Source of the DNA: Methanobacteriota archaeon
GTDB lineage: Archaea; Thermoplasmatota; Poseidoniia; Poseidoniales; Poseidoniaceae
Length of the DNA stretch: 64,000 nt
Direction: 5' to 3'
Assembly (NCBI GenBank): GCA_018659375.1
Contig: JABJMO010000058.1
Location: 1 to 64,000 of the forward strand
Shown: positions 8,183 to 17,883 of the stretch, piece after piece
Layout: every line of letters begins with the position of its first letter
Numbering within the stretch: position 1 is the first letter of the stretch
The notes under the pieces: generated by a model
The model's input: the letters and a program-made list of their open reading frames with translations, nothing else
The model's database searches: none
Told to the model about the DNA's origin: nothing
Program-made: the position numbers and the translations under genes

Positions 8183-10155
8183 ATCGTTACTAGTTTTGCA
8201 TCTGTTTGGGGCGAATTAGCGCTTCCTGCATCGTCATTCCATGCTAGAGTGATATCAATGCCATGAGAGGGGTCCATATCAAGTTCGTAAACCAAGCCAA
8301 ATGAAGGTTGCAATACTTTACCATCATCAAAATATGTTGATAGTATTGTGCTGCCTTCAGTGGGCATAACTGTATTTTCAAGGTTTAATTGCCCCCATCC
8401 TTCGTTTTGGTTTGGTACGTCTGGAGTCCCTAAATCCTCTGCTCCATTAATCATCGCCGCCTTAATCAAGGATGCTGATGGTGAGACAATATTTACTTGT
8501 TCACGAATGAATTCTCTAGTTAATGCAGCAAGACCCCCCGCAACTGATGCTGATTGAGATGTACCTGAAACCGACATGTATAACGAATCACCATCAGCAT
8601 GAACACCGCTCCCACAGGCAAAGCCGATTGGTGTTTTTGCTTCCTCAGCGCGTCCGGAACAAATTTCTACTCCAGGTGCTACAACATCGGGTTTGATTCT
8701 ACCGTCAAGGGTAAAACCAACTCTAGAATTAGAGTCTACTGAACCTTCAGGAGTGGTGCCAAGACTACCTGTAGTACTTACCCCAACTGATAGTACATTC
8801 TTAGCTGTTGCCGGGGCGGTAATTAGCGTGCTACCTTGGCCGTCTGTATCACCAACTGAAAATATCGGCAATAATGTTGTTTCATCATGAACAAACTGGT
8901 CAACTGATCTTGAATCAGCAGTATATTCTCCGAAATTACCATTCAAGCCCCATGCATTAATTGCTATTCTTGCTGTTTTTTGTTTAGCGTCTAATAATAA
9001 ATCGTAAATAGAGCCTTGCCGACCAAATACGCCTGTTGGGTCGTGCTCTAGAGCATACATCGTCACCCCAGCACTTGGAGCGATTCCTTTGCTAGAAGTG
9101 TCCCCCGAACCATCGCCAACTGCGGTTAATGTTACGTGAGTACCATGACCGCCATTAGTATCTGCAGGTGAAGTATCTAAGCCAAATTGCGTATAAACAG
9201 CGGCAACTCTTCCGCTGATGTCAGGATGGTCTCTATCTAATCCGGTATCGGCAATTGCTAACATTTCCCCCGAACCATCTAAAGTAAACGTCCCTGACAA
9301 ATCTACATTTGCCACGCCAGTTATTGCTCTGGCTACGGCATTGTGGACCACCATCTTACCAACCGGTTCAGTCCAAATAATTCTGCCATCTTGAGAAACT
9401 AGATTGGCAAAGTGAAGTGAATTTTCGACGGTTACTTGACAGGTAGTATAGCCACACCAAGCGTCTGTTGCACCGTAATTAGTTAGCGATAAAGCAAGAC
9501 TTTCATAGCCACCGTACCCCAAATCATTTGATGGAATCAAAGACAGACTATGATAATTAGACTCATAGATTATCGAAGGATGAATACGATAACCAGGGTT
9601 GATGTTGCCAAACCATCTTACTTCATCGCTTGTAGCAAGCATATCGATAGTAATCTGTTGATTATGTTCAAGCCTGATAATGAAATTTCCGTCACCAAGA
9701 TTGTCTAACACATGTAAAAATGATTTACTTTGCAATTCAAATAACCAATCAAAATCATATTCATTCAATTGAACAAACATCATCCCAGTAGACAAATAAT
9801 CTTCACTTGAAATGAAACTTTCTGGTAAGTAAGGTGGTTCGGTAGTAAGTGGATCGAAAGAACCATGAGCCAGATTAAGCATTCCAGAAAGGGCTCTAGT
9901 TTCTTGATTATTGATGATGTAACTAGACGCTTGATGCCAATGTTCAGCTGCTACCGATAACTGTTCACTATCACTGTTTGACTCGATATTTTCTACAGAT
10001 AACTCAGGATTATTAGCGTGGTCAAACAAGTAAGGAGTTGAGGTCACACCAAGAAGCAGAATTATTGCTAATATGACCTGCTTTTCCTTCTGCATGGTTA
10101 CCGCAAATCCGCATGCTTTTTGAAAACAACCGTCTATTGATGATAATTTGCTCAT
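7975..10155 (-). CDS. Subtilisin-like serine protease (S8), N-terminal and catalytic fragment; frame lost after about 8190
   Basis: Signal/TM VILAIILLLGVTSTPYLF; catalytic motifs IADTGLDRDHP (Asp), GGHGTHVTLTAVG (His), VSGTSQSASVAGGLAAL (Ser); reads out of frame after QTDAKLV. Confidence 0.9.
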   Translation of the reverse strand: MSKLSSIDGCFQKACGFAVTMQKEKQVILAIILLLGVTSTPYLFDHANNPELSVENIESNSDSEQLSVAAEHWHQASSYIINNQETRALSGMLNLAHGSFDPLTTEPPYLPESFISSEDYLSTGMMFVQLNEYDFDWLFELQSKSFLHVLDNLGDGNFIIRLEHNQQITIDMLATSDEVRWFGNINPGYRIHPSIIYESNYHSLSLIPSNDLGYGGYESLALSLTNYGATDAWCGYTTCQVTVENSLHFANLVSQDGRIIWTEPVGKMVVHNAVARAITGVANVDLSGTFTLDGSGEMLAIADTGLDRDHPDISGRVAAVYTQFGLDTSPADTNGGHGTHVTLTAVGDGSGDTSSKGIAPSAGVTMYALEHDPTGVFGRQGSIYDLLLDAKQKTARIAINAWGLNGNFGEYTADSRSVDQFVHDETTLLPIFSVGDTDGQGSTLITAPATAKNVLSVGVSTTGSLGTTPEGSVDSNSRVGFTLDGRIKPDVVAPGVEICSGRAEEAKTPIGFACGSGVHADGDSLYMSVSGTSQSASVAGGLAALTREFIREQVNIVSPSASLIKAAMINGAEDLGTPDVPNQNEGWGQLNLENTVMPTEGSTILSTYFDDGKVLQPSFGLVYELDMDPSHGIDITLAWNDDAGSANSPQTDAKLVTIWICYSLHQTVILGLVIILHLAFRLLVAQLIILIMLKESVLLHKLVQHQANGSCKSFIVEVQIRTLVLL

Positions 10156-11192
10156 TAGATGTTGTTATATTTACTAATCGCCGAGTCTGTCTTCTCAACC
10201 GATTTGCGCCAATCTGACTCGGTGCCCATCAATGCCCTTATGGCATCAACATTTTCGGGAATCACATCAGATTCTTGATGTATTGCTTGGAAATAATATA
10301 ACGTATCACCATTTAACTTCACACCGTCTTTCCAGACAAAGATTTCGTGTAAATCACCCCACTTTCGGCCGATATCCCTAGCATATTCCATTACTTCAGC
10401 CGTGGTTGTAATACCTGTTTCACCACCATTCATGAGAACAATCCTAGGTTCATTGGACCACATGTCAATAACTGACTCAGTAGTAAGACCATGGCCGTTT
10501 GGTAGTTGTGCGACTATGACGTGTACATGCATAATTGTTGTTGGAACTGCAACTGCCATTGAATTAATAATGATTTCAGACTTTACAGTCATAACATCCG
10601 GCCCGTGATGAGATGGCACTTTTAGTACTGGTTTGATAGCATTAATCGGACCTTTGCTAGAATCCCCCGGATCAGCTGCCCTTCGAATCATGGTACACTC
10701 TACTGAGAGTGAACCACAGTGATTATACAACGGCATTAAGGTTCTTGATAATCCTGTGGTGTTACACGATACGACTCTTGTGCCATCAACATTGAGATTC
10801 TCTATGTGGTTAGCGGAGGATGTGTATGACATACCGGTCATAGCATGCTTTTCGCCGCCTTGAAAAATCCATTTGACGCCCGCAGATAGATATTTTTCCA
10901 GATTATTTGCACCAACCTTACCGGGTGAACAATCTATTACTATATCGGCAATCGATAACAAGTCTGACAAACCCCCGTGACAGGTATAGCCCGCATCTGC
11001 AAAAGCTTGTATTTTTTCCTCCGCGTCATATGTGCAGAAAATTGGGTACCCTTTTCTAACAGCTAAATCGCAGCCAAAGGCTGGTCTAGTCTTAGTTACT
11101 CCAACAATTTCCATGTCATCTTGGGCATCAACTGCATCTGCAACCCGCTTGCCAATTGTGCCATATCCGTTTATTGCTACCTTGATTACCAT
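10155..11192 (-). CDS. gap: Type II (archaeal) glyceraldehyde-3-phosphate dehydrogenase
   Basis: 345 aa; VAINGYGTIGKRVADAV Rossmann motif, active-site VVSCNTTGLSRTL, archaeal GAPDH layout. Confidence 0.95.
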   Translation of the reverse strand: MVIKVAINGYGTIGKRVADAVDAQDDMEIVGVTKTRPAFGCDLAVRKGYPIFCTYDAEEKIQAFADAGYTCHGGLSDLLSIADIVIDCSPGKVGANNLEKYLSAGVKWIFQGGEKHAMTGMSYTSSANHIENLNVDGTRVVSCNTTGLSRTLMPLYNHCGSLSVECTMIRRAADPGDSSKGPINAIKPVLKVPSHHGPDVMTVKSEIIINSMAVAVPTTIMHVHVIVAQLPNGHGLTTESVIDMWSNEPRIVLMNGGETGITTTAEVMEYARDIGRKWGDLHEIFVWKDGVKLNGDTLYYFQAIHQESDVIPENVDAIRALMGTESDWRKSVEKTDSAISKYNNI

Positions 11193-11321
11193 CGTCTCAC
11201 AATCCCTGTGTCATGGTAGAATATCTATTAACAAATCGTATTATGATCATGATTAAGAAACCATCAATTTCAATTCCATAGAAAAGAAGACTATATGGCC
11301 ATGCTACATTGACAGCAGTAC

Positions 11322-12899
11322 ATGGCGGATGCTCTAGATGTCGTTGCTAGGTCATTCAACATCAATTCTAAATTAGGGCCGAAACTGACAGCGGCTGCTG
11401 AACAAAATGCAATATTGCGAATTGGATGGACAAATGCTGGCGATCCAGTCCCAAAAAACGGGGAACTCGGACTGTGCCCGGGATTACCAAAAGGCGCCAA
11501 AGTTAGGGCGTTAGGGAAATTAGGTTCTTGGACAGCAGCTTTTGGCAATGGAGGAACCTTTACCATTCAAGGTGATGTAGAATCATATCTTGGCGCAGGT
11601 AACGGCGGGAATACCATCACCTGTGAACGATCTGCAGGGAATTATGCAGGATATGGCATGAAATCCGGTAAGATTTCAATATTAGACGGGTGTGGCGACG
11701 ACCTTGGTTCATGTATGGAAGGTGGTCTGTTATTTGTTAGAGGCAACGCTGGAGTTAGAGTCGGAGGGGGCATGAAAGACGGAATTATTGTTGTTGATGG
11801 TGACATCGGCAATGACCCTGGTGCCGGGATGAGTGGTGGTTTGATTATCATCAACGGAAGATGCCCAGATCCACCTGAAGGGGTAACACTTCGACCAGTC
11901 ACAAAAAGCGAACTAACAAAAATTAACAAGGAACTCGATATCAAAGATTTCCAAATCCCTAATGACTCTGTATGCTTAGAATGTACTAGCCCAAAAAATG
12001 ATTCAAAATCGAATCATGTGGTCTCATCTGGAGATATGTCTACAATCGGATTGGTACCAACAGATGCACCACACAAAATGAATTACATCACCTGTGACAC
12101 TGTAGCTCTGATAGGAGAGAGAGGAGATACCAATACGCCAATAGCCTTACCGCTACCACTAATGCCGGTGATATCGGATGGTGATATTTTATCTAAATTT
12201 GAGTCAGATGGCTCATCAGTTAACCGAATAGATACTCAACCATTCATTGTTTCAATAAATCCAAGAACAATTGATTTCGCCCTTATCAGCCATGATAATC
12301 TAAACATCATTGGTCCAAAACTAACCCAATGCGGTGGAATGGTAATTGACATGATGAGACTACCTAGCATGAATTCAGAGGAAATCGATGGCATGCTTGT
12401 CTCCCTGCGTTCACTACTTGGACAAGACAAACCATTTGCTTTCAGCAATGGAGTTGGCCGTATAGACTATTTGCACAAAACTTCTGCTTACCACAGAGCA
12501 GATATGGCAATTTCGTCTATTGAAGACGGCACAGGTATATCAGAACCAGCAAGTTTACCATTAATCGGTAGAAGCAACAAAGCAAATTTAGAAGACTACT
12601 ATACTGAATCGGTAATCAACCTTGGCTTTTCAGCAAATGCCGATGATATTGTCAAATTTTGTGCTGCAGGGCTAAAGCTTGTGTGTTGTGCAACTCCAGC
12701 TGAAGATGGTTCTGAAATCAATAACTGGTTAAATGTAATCCATTACGACCTTTCCACAACACTTCAGAGAATAGGATTGGAGAGTATCGATTCACTTTCC
12801 AGACAAAACCTTAGAGCACTTGATCATGAAACCGCAGCAGTAAGTGGCCTAAGACTAGTCGGATATGAGAGGCCACTCCCTCACTGGTTTGCAAGATAG
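11322..12899 (+). CDS. GXGXG (glutamate synthase domain 3-like) protein with C-terminal degenerate GltB FMN-domain-like region
   Basis: N-term repeats (FTIQGDVESYLGAGNGGNTITCERSAGNYAGYGMKSGKISILDG...GGGMKDGIIVVDGDIGNDPGAGMSGGLIIINGRC). C-term SSIEDGTG..., ESVINLGFSANADDIVKFCAAGLKLV, NWLNVIHYDLSTTLQRIGLESIDSLSRQNLRAL resemble the GltB C-terminal FMN domain. Confidence 0.72.
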   Translation: MADALDVVARSFNINSKLGPKLTAAAEQNAILRIGWTNAGDPVPKNGELGLCPGLPKGAKVRALGKLGSWTAAFGNGGTFTIQGDVESYLGAGNGGNTITCERSAGNYAGYGMKSGKISILDGCGDDLGSCMEGGLLFVRGNAGVRVGGGMKDGIIVVDGDIGNDPGAGMSGGLIIINGRCPDPPEGVTLRPVTKSELTKINKELDIKDFQIPNDSVCLECTSPKNDSKSNHVVSSGDMSTIGLVPTDAPHKMNYITCDTVALIGERGDTNTPIALPLPLMPVISDGDILSKFESDGSSVNRIDTQPFIVSINPRTIDFALISHDNLNIIGPKLTQCGGMVIDMMRLPSMNSEEIDGMLVSLRSLLGQDKPFAFSNGVGRIDYLHKTSAYHRADMAISSIEDGTGISEPASLPLIGRSNKANLEDYYTESVINLGFSANADDIVKFCAAGLKLVCCATPAEDGSEINNWLNVIHYDLSTTLQRIGLESIDSLSRQNLRALDHETAAVSGLRLVGYERPLPHWFAR

Positions 12900-12907
12900 G
12901 TGAAAGT

Positions 12908-14599
12908 ATGCCAACAATTTCTGTAGACCAAGCACTAATTAAGCGATTAATGGCAAAGCACGGTTACCAACATGACACCGAATACCTGGCAGATAATCTA
13001 CCTTTACTAGGCACAGATATCGACAAATGTGACACAGAAACTCTTGATATTGAAATATTTCCTAATCGTCCTGACCTATTATCAGGTGAAACCTTATCAA
13101 GAGCCATTAGGAACTTTATTCATCACGCTCCTGCTGCTCCAAATCTCATTATTAAAAAAGGCGATTTGGAACTTATTGTCGACAGTGAACTAAAACAGAT
13201 ACGACCTGTTATTCTTGGAGCAGTAGTAAGGGGTGTTAATTCTGGCAGCTCCGAAATGGAATCTGATGCCTTCATCAAATCATTAATGGATCACCAAGAA
13301 AAACTACACTTTGCATTAGGTAGAGGAAGAAAACGGGCCTCAATAGGCGTTCATGACTTGGCTAAGATCAAACCTCCATTTTTTGTAAAAGCTGTTAACA
13401 ATGACACTCATTTCACACCGCTTTCCATGGATGATGAAATGTCTATCAAACAAATTTTGTTAGAACACCCTAAGGGGATTGATTACGCACATTTACTTGA
13501 CGGCTTTGAAAAATACCCTGTGATTGTTGATGCAGAAAATAGAATCTTATCATTTCCACCGATAATAAACGGTGACCACACGACAGTTACTGCTGATACA
13601 ACTGAATTTTTTATCGACGTAACAGGTTGGGATTATCGCTCATGTGAAGCATGTTTGATGCTGATTGCCATGCAATTAGAAGAATACGGTGGCACCATTG
13701 AATCTGTTAAAGTAACCGCGTGTGATGGTTCGGTTCAACATCTACCTAACGGAGATGCTATTGAACATAAGCTGCCCACAACACTGTTGAATGGCTTGAT
13801 TGGTGACAGCCTAGAGGAAAATCAAATTTCAAGTGCCATAAACCGAATGGGTGGTACACTAATCAGTAAAGGTGATGATTATATCAACTTGTTAATGCCG
13901 AGATGGAGATTTGACATATTACATCCAGTTGACTTGCTAGAAGATATTGCGATTGGACATGGCTATGAAAATTTAGGAACCGATATAGCAAAATCACCAA
14001 TGACTGCTGTTCCTAGGAAGGACAATAATATCTTGAGAAGAATTAGAGATTCAATGCAAGGACTTGGCATGATGCAGATACAATCCCTTACTTTATCCAA
14101 CGACCTTGATCAGTTTACCTTGATGCGTTGGGACAATGTTGGCGAAGTTACTAGGATTACCAACCCAATAACTATTGATCATACATTACTAAGACAATAT
14201 CTGATGCCTGGGTTGCTAAGGCTACTATCAAGTAACCGCCATCATGACTTGCCACAAAGCGTTTACGAGTTAGGCACAGTTGTAAGAGGTCATCACAATT
14301 CCACTAGATTAGCATTCTTAGTGGCAGAAAGAAGTGGTGGATTTGCGGCAATTAGAGGCAAAATCCAAGCATTCTTGAGAGATTTAGGAGCGCAAAACCA
14401 TGAGATAACTCCTCTTTCGGATAATGATGGACCTTGGCTAGCTGGAAGAGCTGCTAAGGTAATAGTAAACGGAATTCATATTGGTTGCTTTGGAGAGATA
14501 GACCCAAATGTGGCCGAACAATTCGAACTAAAGGTACCATTAAACGGCGCAGAATTTTCTGTTGACCAAATATTGCTGGCTATTCCAGACCCGGTATAA
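12908..14599 (+). CDS. pheT: Phenylalanyl-tRNA synthetase beta subunit (archaeal type)
   Basis: 563 aa; IEIFPNRPDLLSGETLSRAIRNF, B5-like PRWRFDILHPVDLLEDIAIGHGYENL, GEIDPNVAEQFEL near C-term. Confidence 0.95.
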   Translation: MPTISVDQALIKRLMAKHGYQHDTEYLADNLPLLGTDIDKCDTETLDIEIFPNRPDLLSGETLSRAIRNFIHHAPAAPNLIIKKGDLELIVDSELKQIRPVILGAVVRGVNSGSSEMESDAFIKSLMDHQEKLHFALGRGRKRASIGVHDLAKIKPPFFVKAVNNDTHFTPLSMDDEMSIKQILLEHPKGIDYAHLLDGFEKYPVIVDAENRILSFPPIINGDHTTVTADTTEFFIDVTGWDYRSCEACLMLIAMQLEEYGGTIESVKVTACDGSVQHLPNGDAIEHKLPTTLLNGLIGDSLEENQISSAINRMGGTLISKGDDYINLLMPRWRFDILHPVDLLEDIAIGHGYENLGTDIAKSPMTAVPRKDNNILRRIRDSMQGLGMMQIQSLTLSNDLDQFTLMRWDNVGEVTRITNPITIDHTLLRQYLMPGLLRLLSSNRHHDLPQSVYELGTVVRGHHNSTRLAFLVAERSGGFAAIRGKIQAFLRDLGAQNHEITPLSDNDGPWLAGRAAKVIVNGIHIGCFGEIDPNVAEQFELKVPLNGAEFSVDQILLAIPDPV

Positions 14600-14650
14600 T
14601 CTTACACAACAAATAGCATTATTTGATATGCTAATTGTATTACAGAAACT

Positions 14651-17104
14651 ATGCGCAGGGCATCGGTTGCACTAGTCTTGGTCTTGTGCATTTTCACGCC
14701 GATGGTTGAAAATAGTGCTGCGAATCTGGAAAACGGAATTTTTGAAATAGATTCAACAACAAGACATGTCATACATCGAGGGGAAACTATTGAAGCCTCT
14801 ATTACGATAAGAAATATTGCAGACCAAGTAAATGAAGTTTCTTTCCAACACGCACTACCAGACAACATCTCAATTAGCAATTTGCCAGATGAATATGTAT
14901 TATCCCAAGGACAAGTTAGACAATTTAAATTCTATTTTACCTGTGATGATTATGCACCATATCAAACAGTTAATGCAGTAATTACTATCACTTCGTCACT
15001 AGATTCACAATTAAGCATAGATAACCAATTTGATTTGGTAATTTCTAAGCAATCAAATCTGCAGTATGGCGTAAATGGTGACTCACAATTCGTGGTAGAC
15101 CCTGGGATTAAGACCAATTTAGCAGTTAATATGACAAATTATGGATTATTTGTTGACAATGTCACTTTCTCCTTAGCGACAAACTCAAATTGGGAATGGG
15201 GATGGACAATGAACAACACACAAAACCTAACATCTTACGAGTATTTCACACCAAATCAATTGAAGTATATCTATCTGTGGATTCAAGTACCACAAGTGAT
15301 AAATTCACAGCCACTTTTTGAATCAGGACCACGCTTTTCATTAGTGGCAACATCCAATTTAGATGAGTGTACTACTACATGGAATTTTGACTTATTGATG
15401 TCAGAATTTAGAAATGTGTCGATTTTGGAAACAGAAACCAACCTCTCGTTATCGCCAGACTCCAGTGGTAGAACTCCAGTTACAATCACTAACGTTGGCA
15501 ATGTAGAAAATATTATGAGCATTGATTTACAAGTAATCAACAGTCAAGGTAATCCAATAATAGGGGTGCCAATATCTGATAGAATAGACTATGATGGTTG
15601 GATAATAGCTGTTTTTGGCGGCTATGAAGATGAGTTTATTCAACCAACGAATTCCCGTACTTTTGAAATTGGTTTTCAATCACCAAATTCTAATAGCGGA
15701 GAAATCCATGTCAGGGTAATAATAACACCTAGTGGAGCGACTAATCGGGCTAAATATGTTGACTTACAAGCAACAGTAGTCTGGCAAAGAGAGGTGAATG
15801 CAGACCTCATTTCAGATGACTGCTCACAATTGTTACCAAGTGAGTCCTGTGATGCCGGTTTCAGGATTTATAATGAAGGTAATTATCAAGATAATTATTT
15901 GGTAGAGATCATTGAACAACCTAACTTTGTGAGTCTGTCTCTTGGAACTACTTCACTTGAAATTGGTAAGAATTCCTTTGTTGACATAAATAGTTTAACA
16001 ATAACTGCTAATCAAGATGCAAGTGCTTTTGCCAATGGAAATGTCATAATTGCAATATCACTCACCAATTCGAACCAAAATCCAGTGTTGATTAATTTTG
16101 ATGTGGTAATTGCACCCGAAATATCATGGTCTTTACAAAATTTGGTTCAAGAAAATGATGCTATTGGCAGGGTTAACATCGCTATGACCCTACGTAATAA
16201 TGGAAATGCAATGGACGGAATTATTGTTCAATTACAATGTTCACACTTTACAGAAATGTCGTTTATCCCGCCTAGTGGAGCGATTTATGAAAGTGGCATT
16301 GAATATCCAAGATCATTTGAAATAAATGATATAAACTTAGCTTCTAACTTTACTGTCAGAGCTTGGGCAGAGATTCCTGTGGATCAAATTAGCAATGGAA
16401 CAATGTACCTCAACATATCAATACGGTCTATTTTCACTCCTGATGAACCAATCGAATTTACCACATCTGTCCAATATTATGGCACAAATTGGCAAGATGA
16501 TGAAGTAAAGACAAATGAAAAAACTTTAGGAGATTATGTAGAGTTGACCACCGATATTCTAAAGTCATGGTTCTGGATAATAATATCAATATTAGCATCG
16601 GGTCTAATCATCAATAAAGCCGTAAGAGATCGAAGTGACCGATTAGAAAATCAAACCATGATTGATACCATAAATTCTGCAAACACAGCTGAAAAACAAG
16701 ATGATTGGTTGGCTAAATTTGGGTCAAAAAGAGTAGAAACTACACTGATTGAATCTCCGGAAATTGCTGCCGAGCGGTTTGAACGTTCGTTCAAAAATCG
16801 CGCTGGACAATTAAAACCTGTTACTGCGCCAATTGATGAAAAATTAAGGGATGCTGCTGCTTTAGTATTGGACACCCATGACAAATCAATAGTTAGAAAT
16901 GAAGCCGATGAATTACTTAATGCAATAGACCTTGGAGGAATTAACCAGCCCGTTAGTGACAATGAAAAACTGCCGACAGCACAATATAATCCAAAAATGA
17001 CCAAGCGTAGTGACCCGAGAAATATATTGACTGATGGGGAACAAATAGCAACAGAATTCACTAAATCTGTTCCGTTGCCTGATGAAGATGATTTAGATTT
17101 TTGA
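14651..17104 (+). CDS. Secreted single-pass protein with CARDB/NEW3-like repeats and a cytoplasmic tail
   Basis: 817 aa; signal peptide RRASVALVLVLCIFTPMVENSAA; Ig-like beta repeats; C-terminal TM WFWIIISILASGLIINKAV followed by about 150 aa charged tail. Confidence 0.75.
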   Translation: MRRASVALVLVLCIFTPMVENSAANLENGIFEIDSTTRHVIHRGETIEASITIRNIADQVNEVSFQHALPDNISISNLPDEYVLSQGQVRQFKFYFTCDDYAPYQTVNAVITITSSLDSQLSIDNQFDLVISKQSNLQYGVNGDSQFVVDPGIKTNLAVNMTNYGLFVDNVTFSLATNSNWEWGWTMNNTQNLTSYEYFTPNQLKYIYLWIQVPQVINSQPLFESGPRFSLVATSNLDECTTTWNFDLLMSEFRNVSILETETNLSLSPDSSGRTPVTITNVGNVENIMSIDLQVINSQGNPIIGVPISDRIDYDGWIIAVFGGYEDEFIQPTNSRTFEIGFQSPNSNSGEIHVRVIITPSGATNRAKYVDLQATVVWQREVNADLISDDCSQLLPSESCDAGFRIYNEGNYQDNYLVEIIEQPNFVSLSLGTTSLEIGKNSFVDINSLTITANQDASAFANGNVIIAISLTNSNQNPVLINFDVVIAPEISWSLQNLVQENDAIGRVNIAMTLRNNGNAMDGIIVQLQCSHFTEMSFIPPSGAIYESGIEYPRSFEINDINLASNFTVRAWAEIPVDQISNGTMYLNISIRSIFTPDEPIEFTTSVQYYGTNWQDDEVKTNEKTLGDYVELTTDILKSWFWIIISILASGLIINKAVRDRSDRLENQTMIDTINSANTAEKQDDWLAKFGSKRVETTLIESPEIAAERFERSFKNRAGQLKPVTAPIDEKLRDAAALVLDTHDKSIVRNEADELLNAIDLGGINQPVSDNEKLPTAQYNPKMTKRSDPRNILTDGEQIATEFTKSVPLPDEDDLDF

Positions 17105-17111
17105 GATTAGT

Positions 17112-17834
17112 ATGTTACACATTGGGGTTGATGAAGCTGGTAGAGGACCAGTAATTGGTCCATTAGTTGTTGGATGTGTTTGTATTCCAGAAGGAGACAT
17201 ACAAATGCTTGTTGAGGCTGGAGTCAAAGACTCGAAAGATTTGAGTAAAAAAAAGCGAGAAACGATTCGCACATGGTTCTTTGAAAATTGTCAAACAAGA
17301 GGATGGAAATATTCAGTCATTTCCTGTCCACCATCACGAATCGATATAGCCGTGGCAAATAAAGGTCTAAATATTTTAGAAACACAGTTATTTGCTGAGG
17401 CAATCAACAAATTAGCATTGGTCGGTAATGATAATAGTTTTATGATAACCAATGATGCTTGTGATGTAGATGAGCAACGATTCACTAGAAGAATAAGTGC
17501 CCTAATTGACCAATGGCCTTGGCCTAATTCCGAAATGGTAAGTTTTCACAAAGCAGATGAAAATTACCCCATCGTTGGGATGGCTAGTATATTGGCAAAA
17601 CAACACAGAGATCATTGTATAACTGAGATTGAAAATAAGGTTGGCTTTCCAATTGGGTCAGGCTATCCAAGTGATAAAAAAACAGTTGACGCAGTTCATA
17701 TCTTGATAGGAGACAAACCCCACGAAGACCTACGTTGGTCATGGTCGACAGTTAAGCGTATTTGGTCGCAGAAACACGATATCGAATTACCTGATAGGTT
17801 AATCTCTGATGGTAATCAAACTACTTTATTTTAA
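17112..17834 (+). CDS. rnhB: Ribonuclease HII
   Basis: 240 aa; GVDEAGRGPVIGPLVVG and ASILAKQHRDHCI / GSGYPSDKKT motifs. Confidence 0.95.
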   Translation: MLHIGVDEAGRGPVIGPLVVGCVCIPEGDIQMLVEAGVKDSKDLSKKKRETIRTWFFENCQTRGWKYSVISCPPSRIDIAVANKGLNILETQLFAEAINKLALVGNDNSFMITNDACDVDEQRFTRRISALIDQWPWPNSEMVSFHKADENYPIVGMASILAKQHRDHCITEIENKVGFPIGSGYPSDKKTVDAVHILIGDKPHEDLRWSWSTVKRIWSQKHDIELPDRLISDGNQTTLF

Positions 17835-17883
17835 ATTAACCATTCAATTCATCAAGGACTGGTGTTAGGGGGAATTGATTGGC

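Noticed and set aside
8180-8192. Programmed ribosomal frameshift as the explanation for the split subtilase
   Set aside because: Sequence CTAGTAACGATTTGG has no evident slippery heptamer or downstream structure; a simple 1-nt indel is more economical, though not excluded.
16651-17061. 136-aa minus-strand ORF
   Set aside because: Antisense to the secreted repeat protein; no start context or family match.
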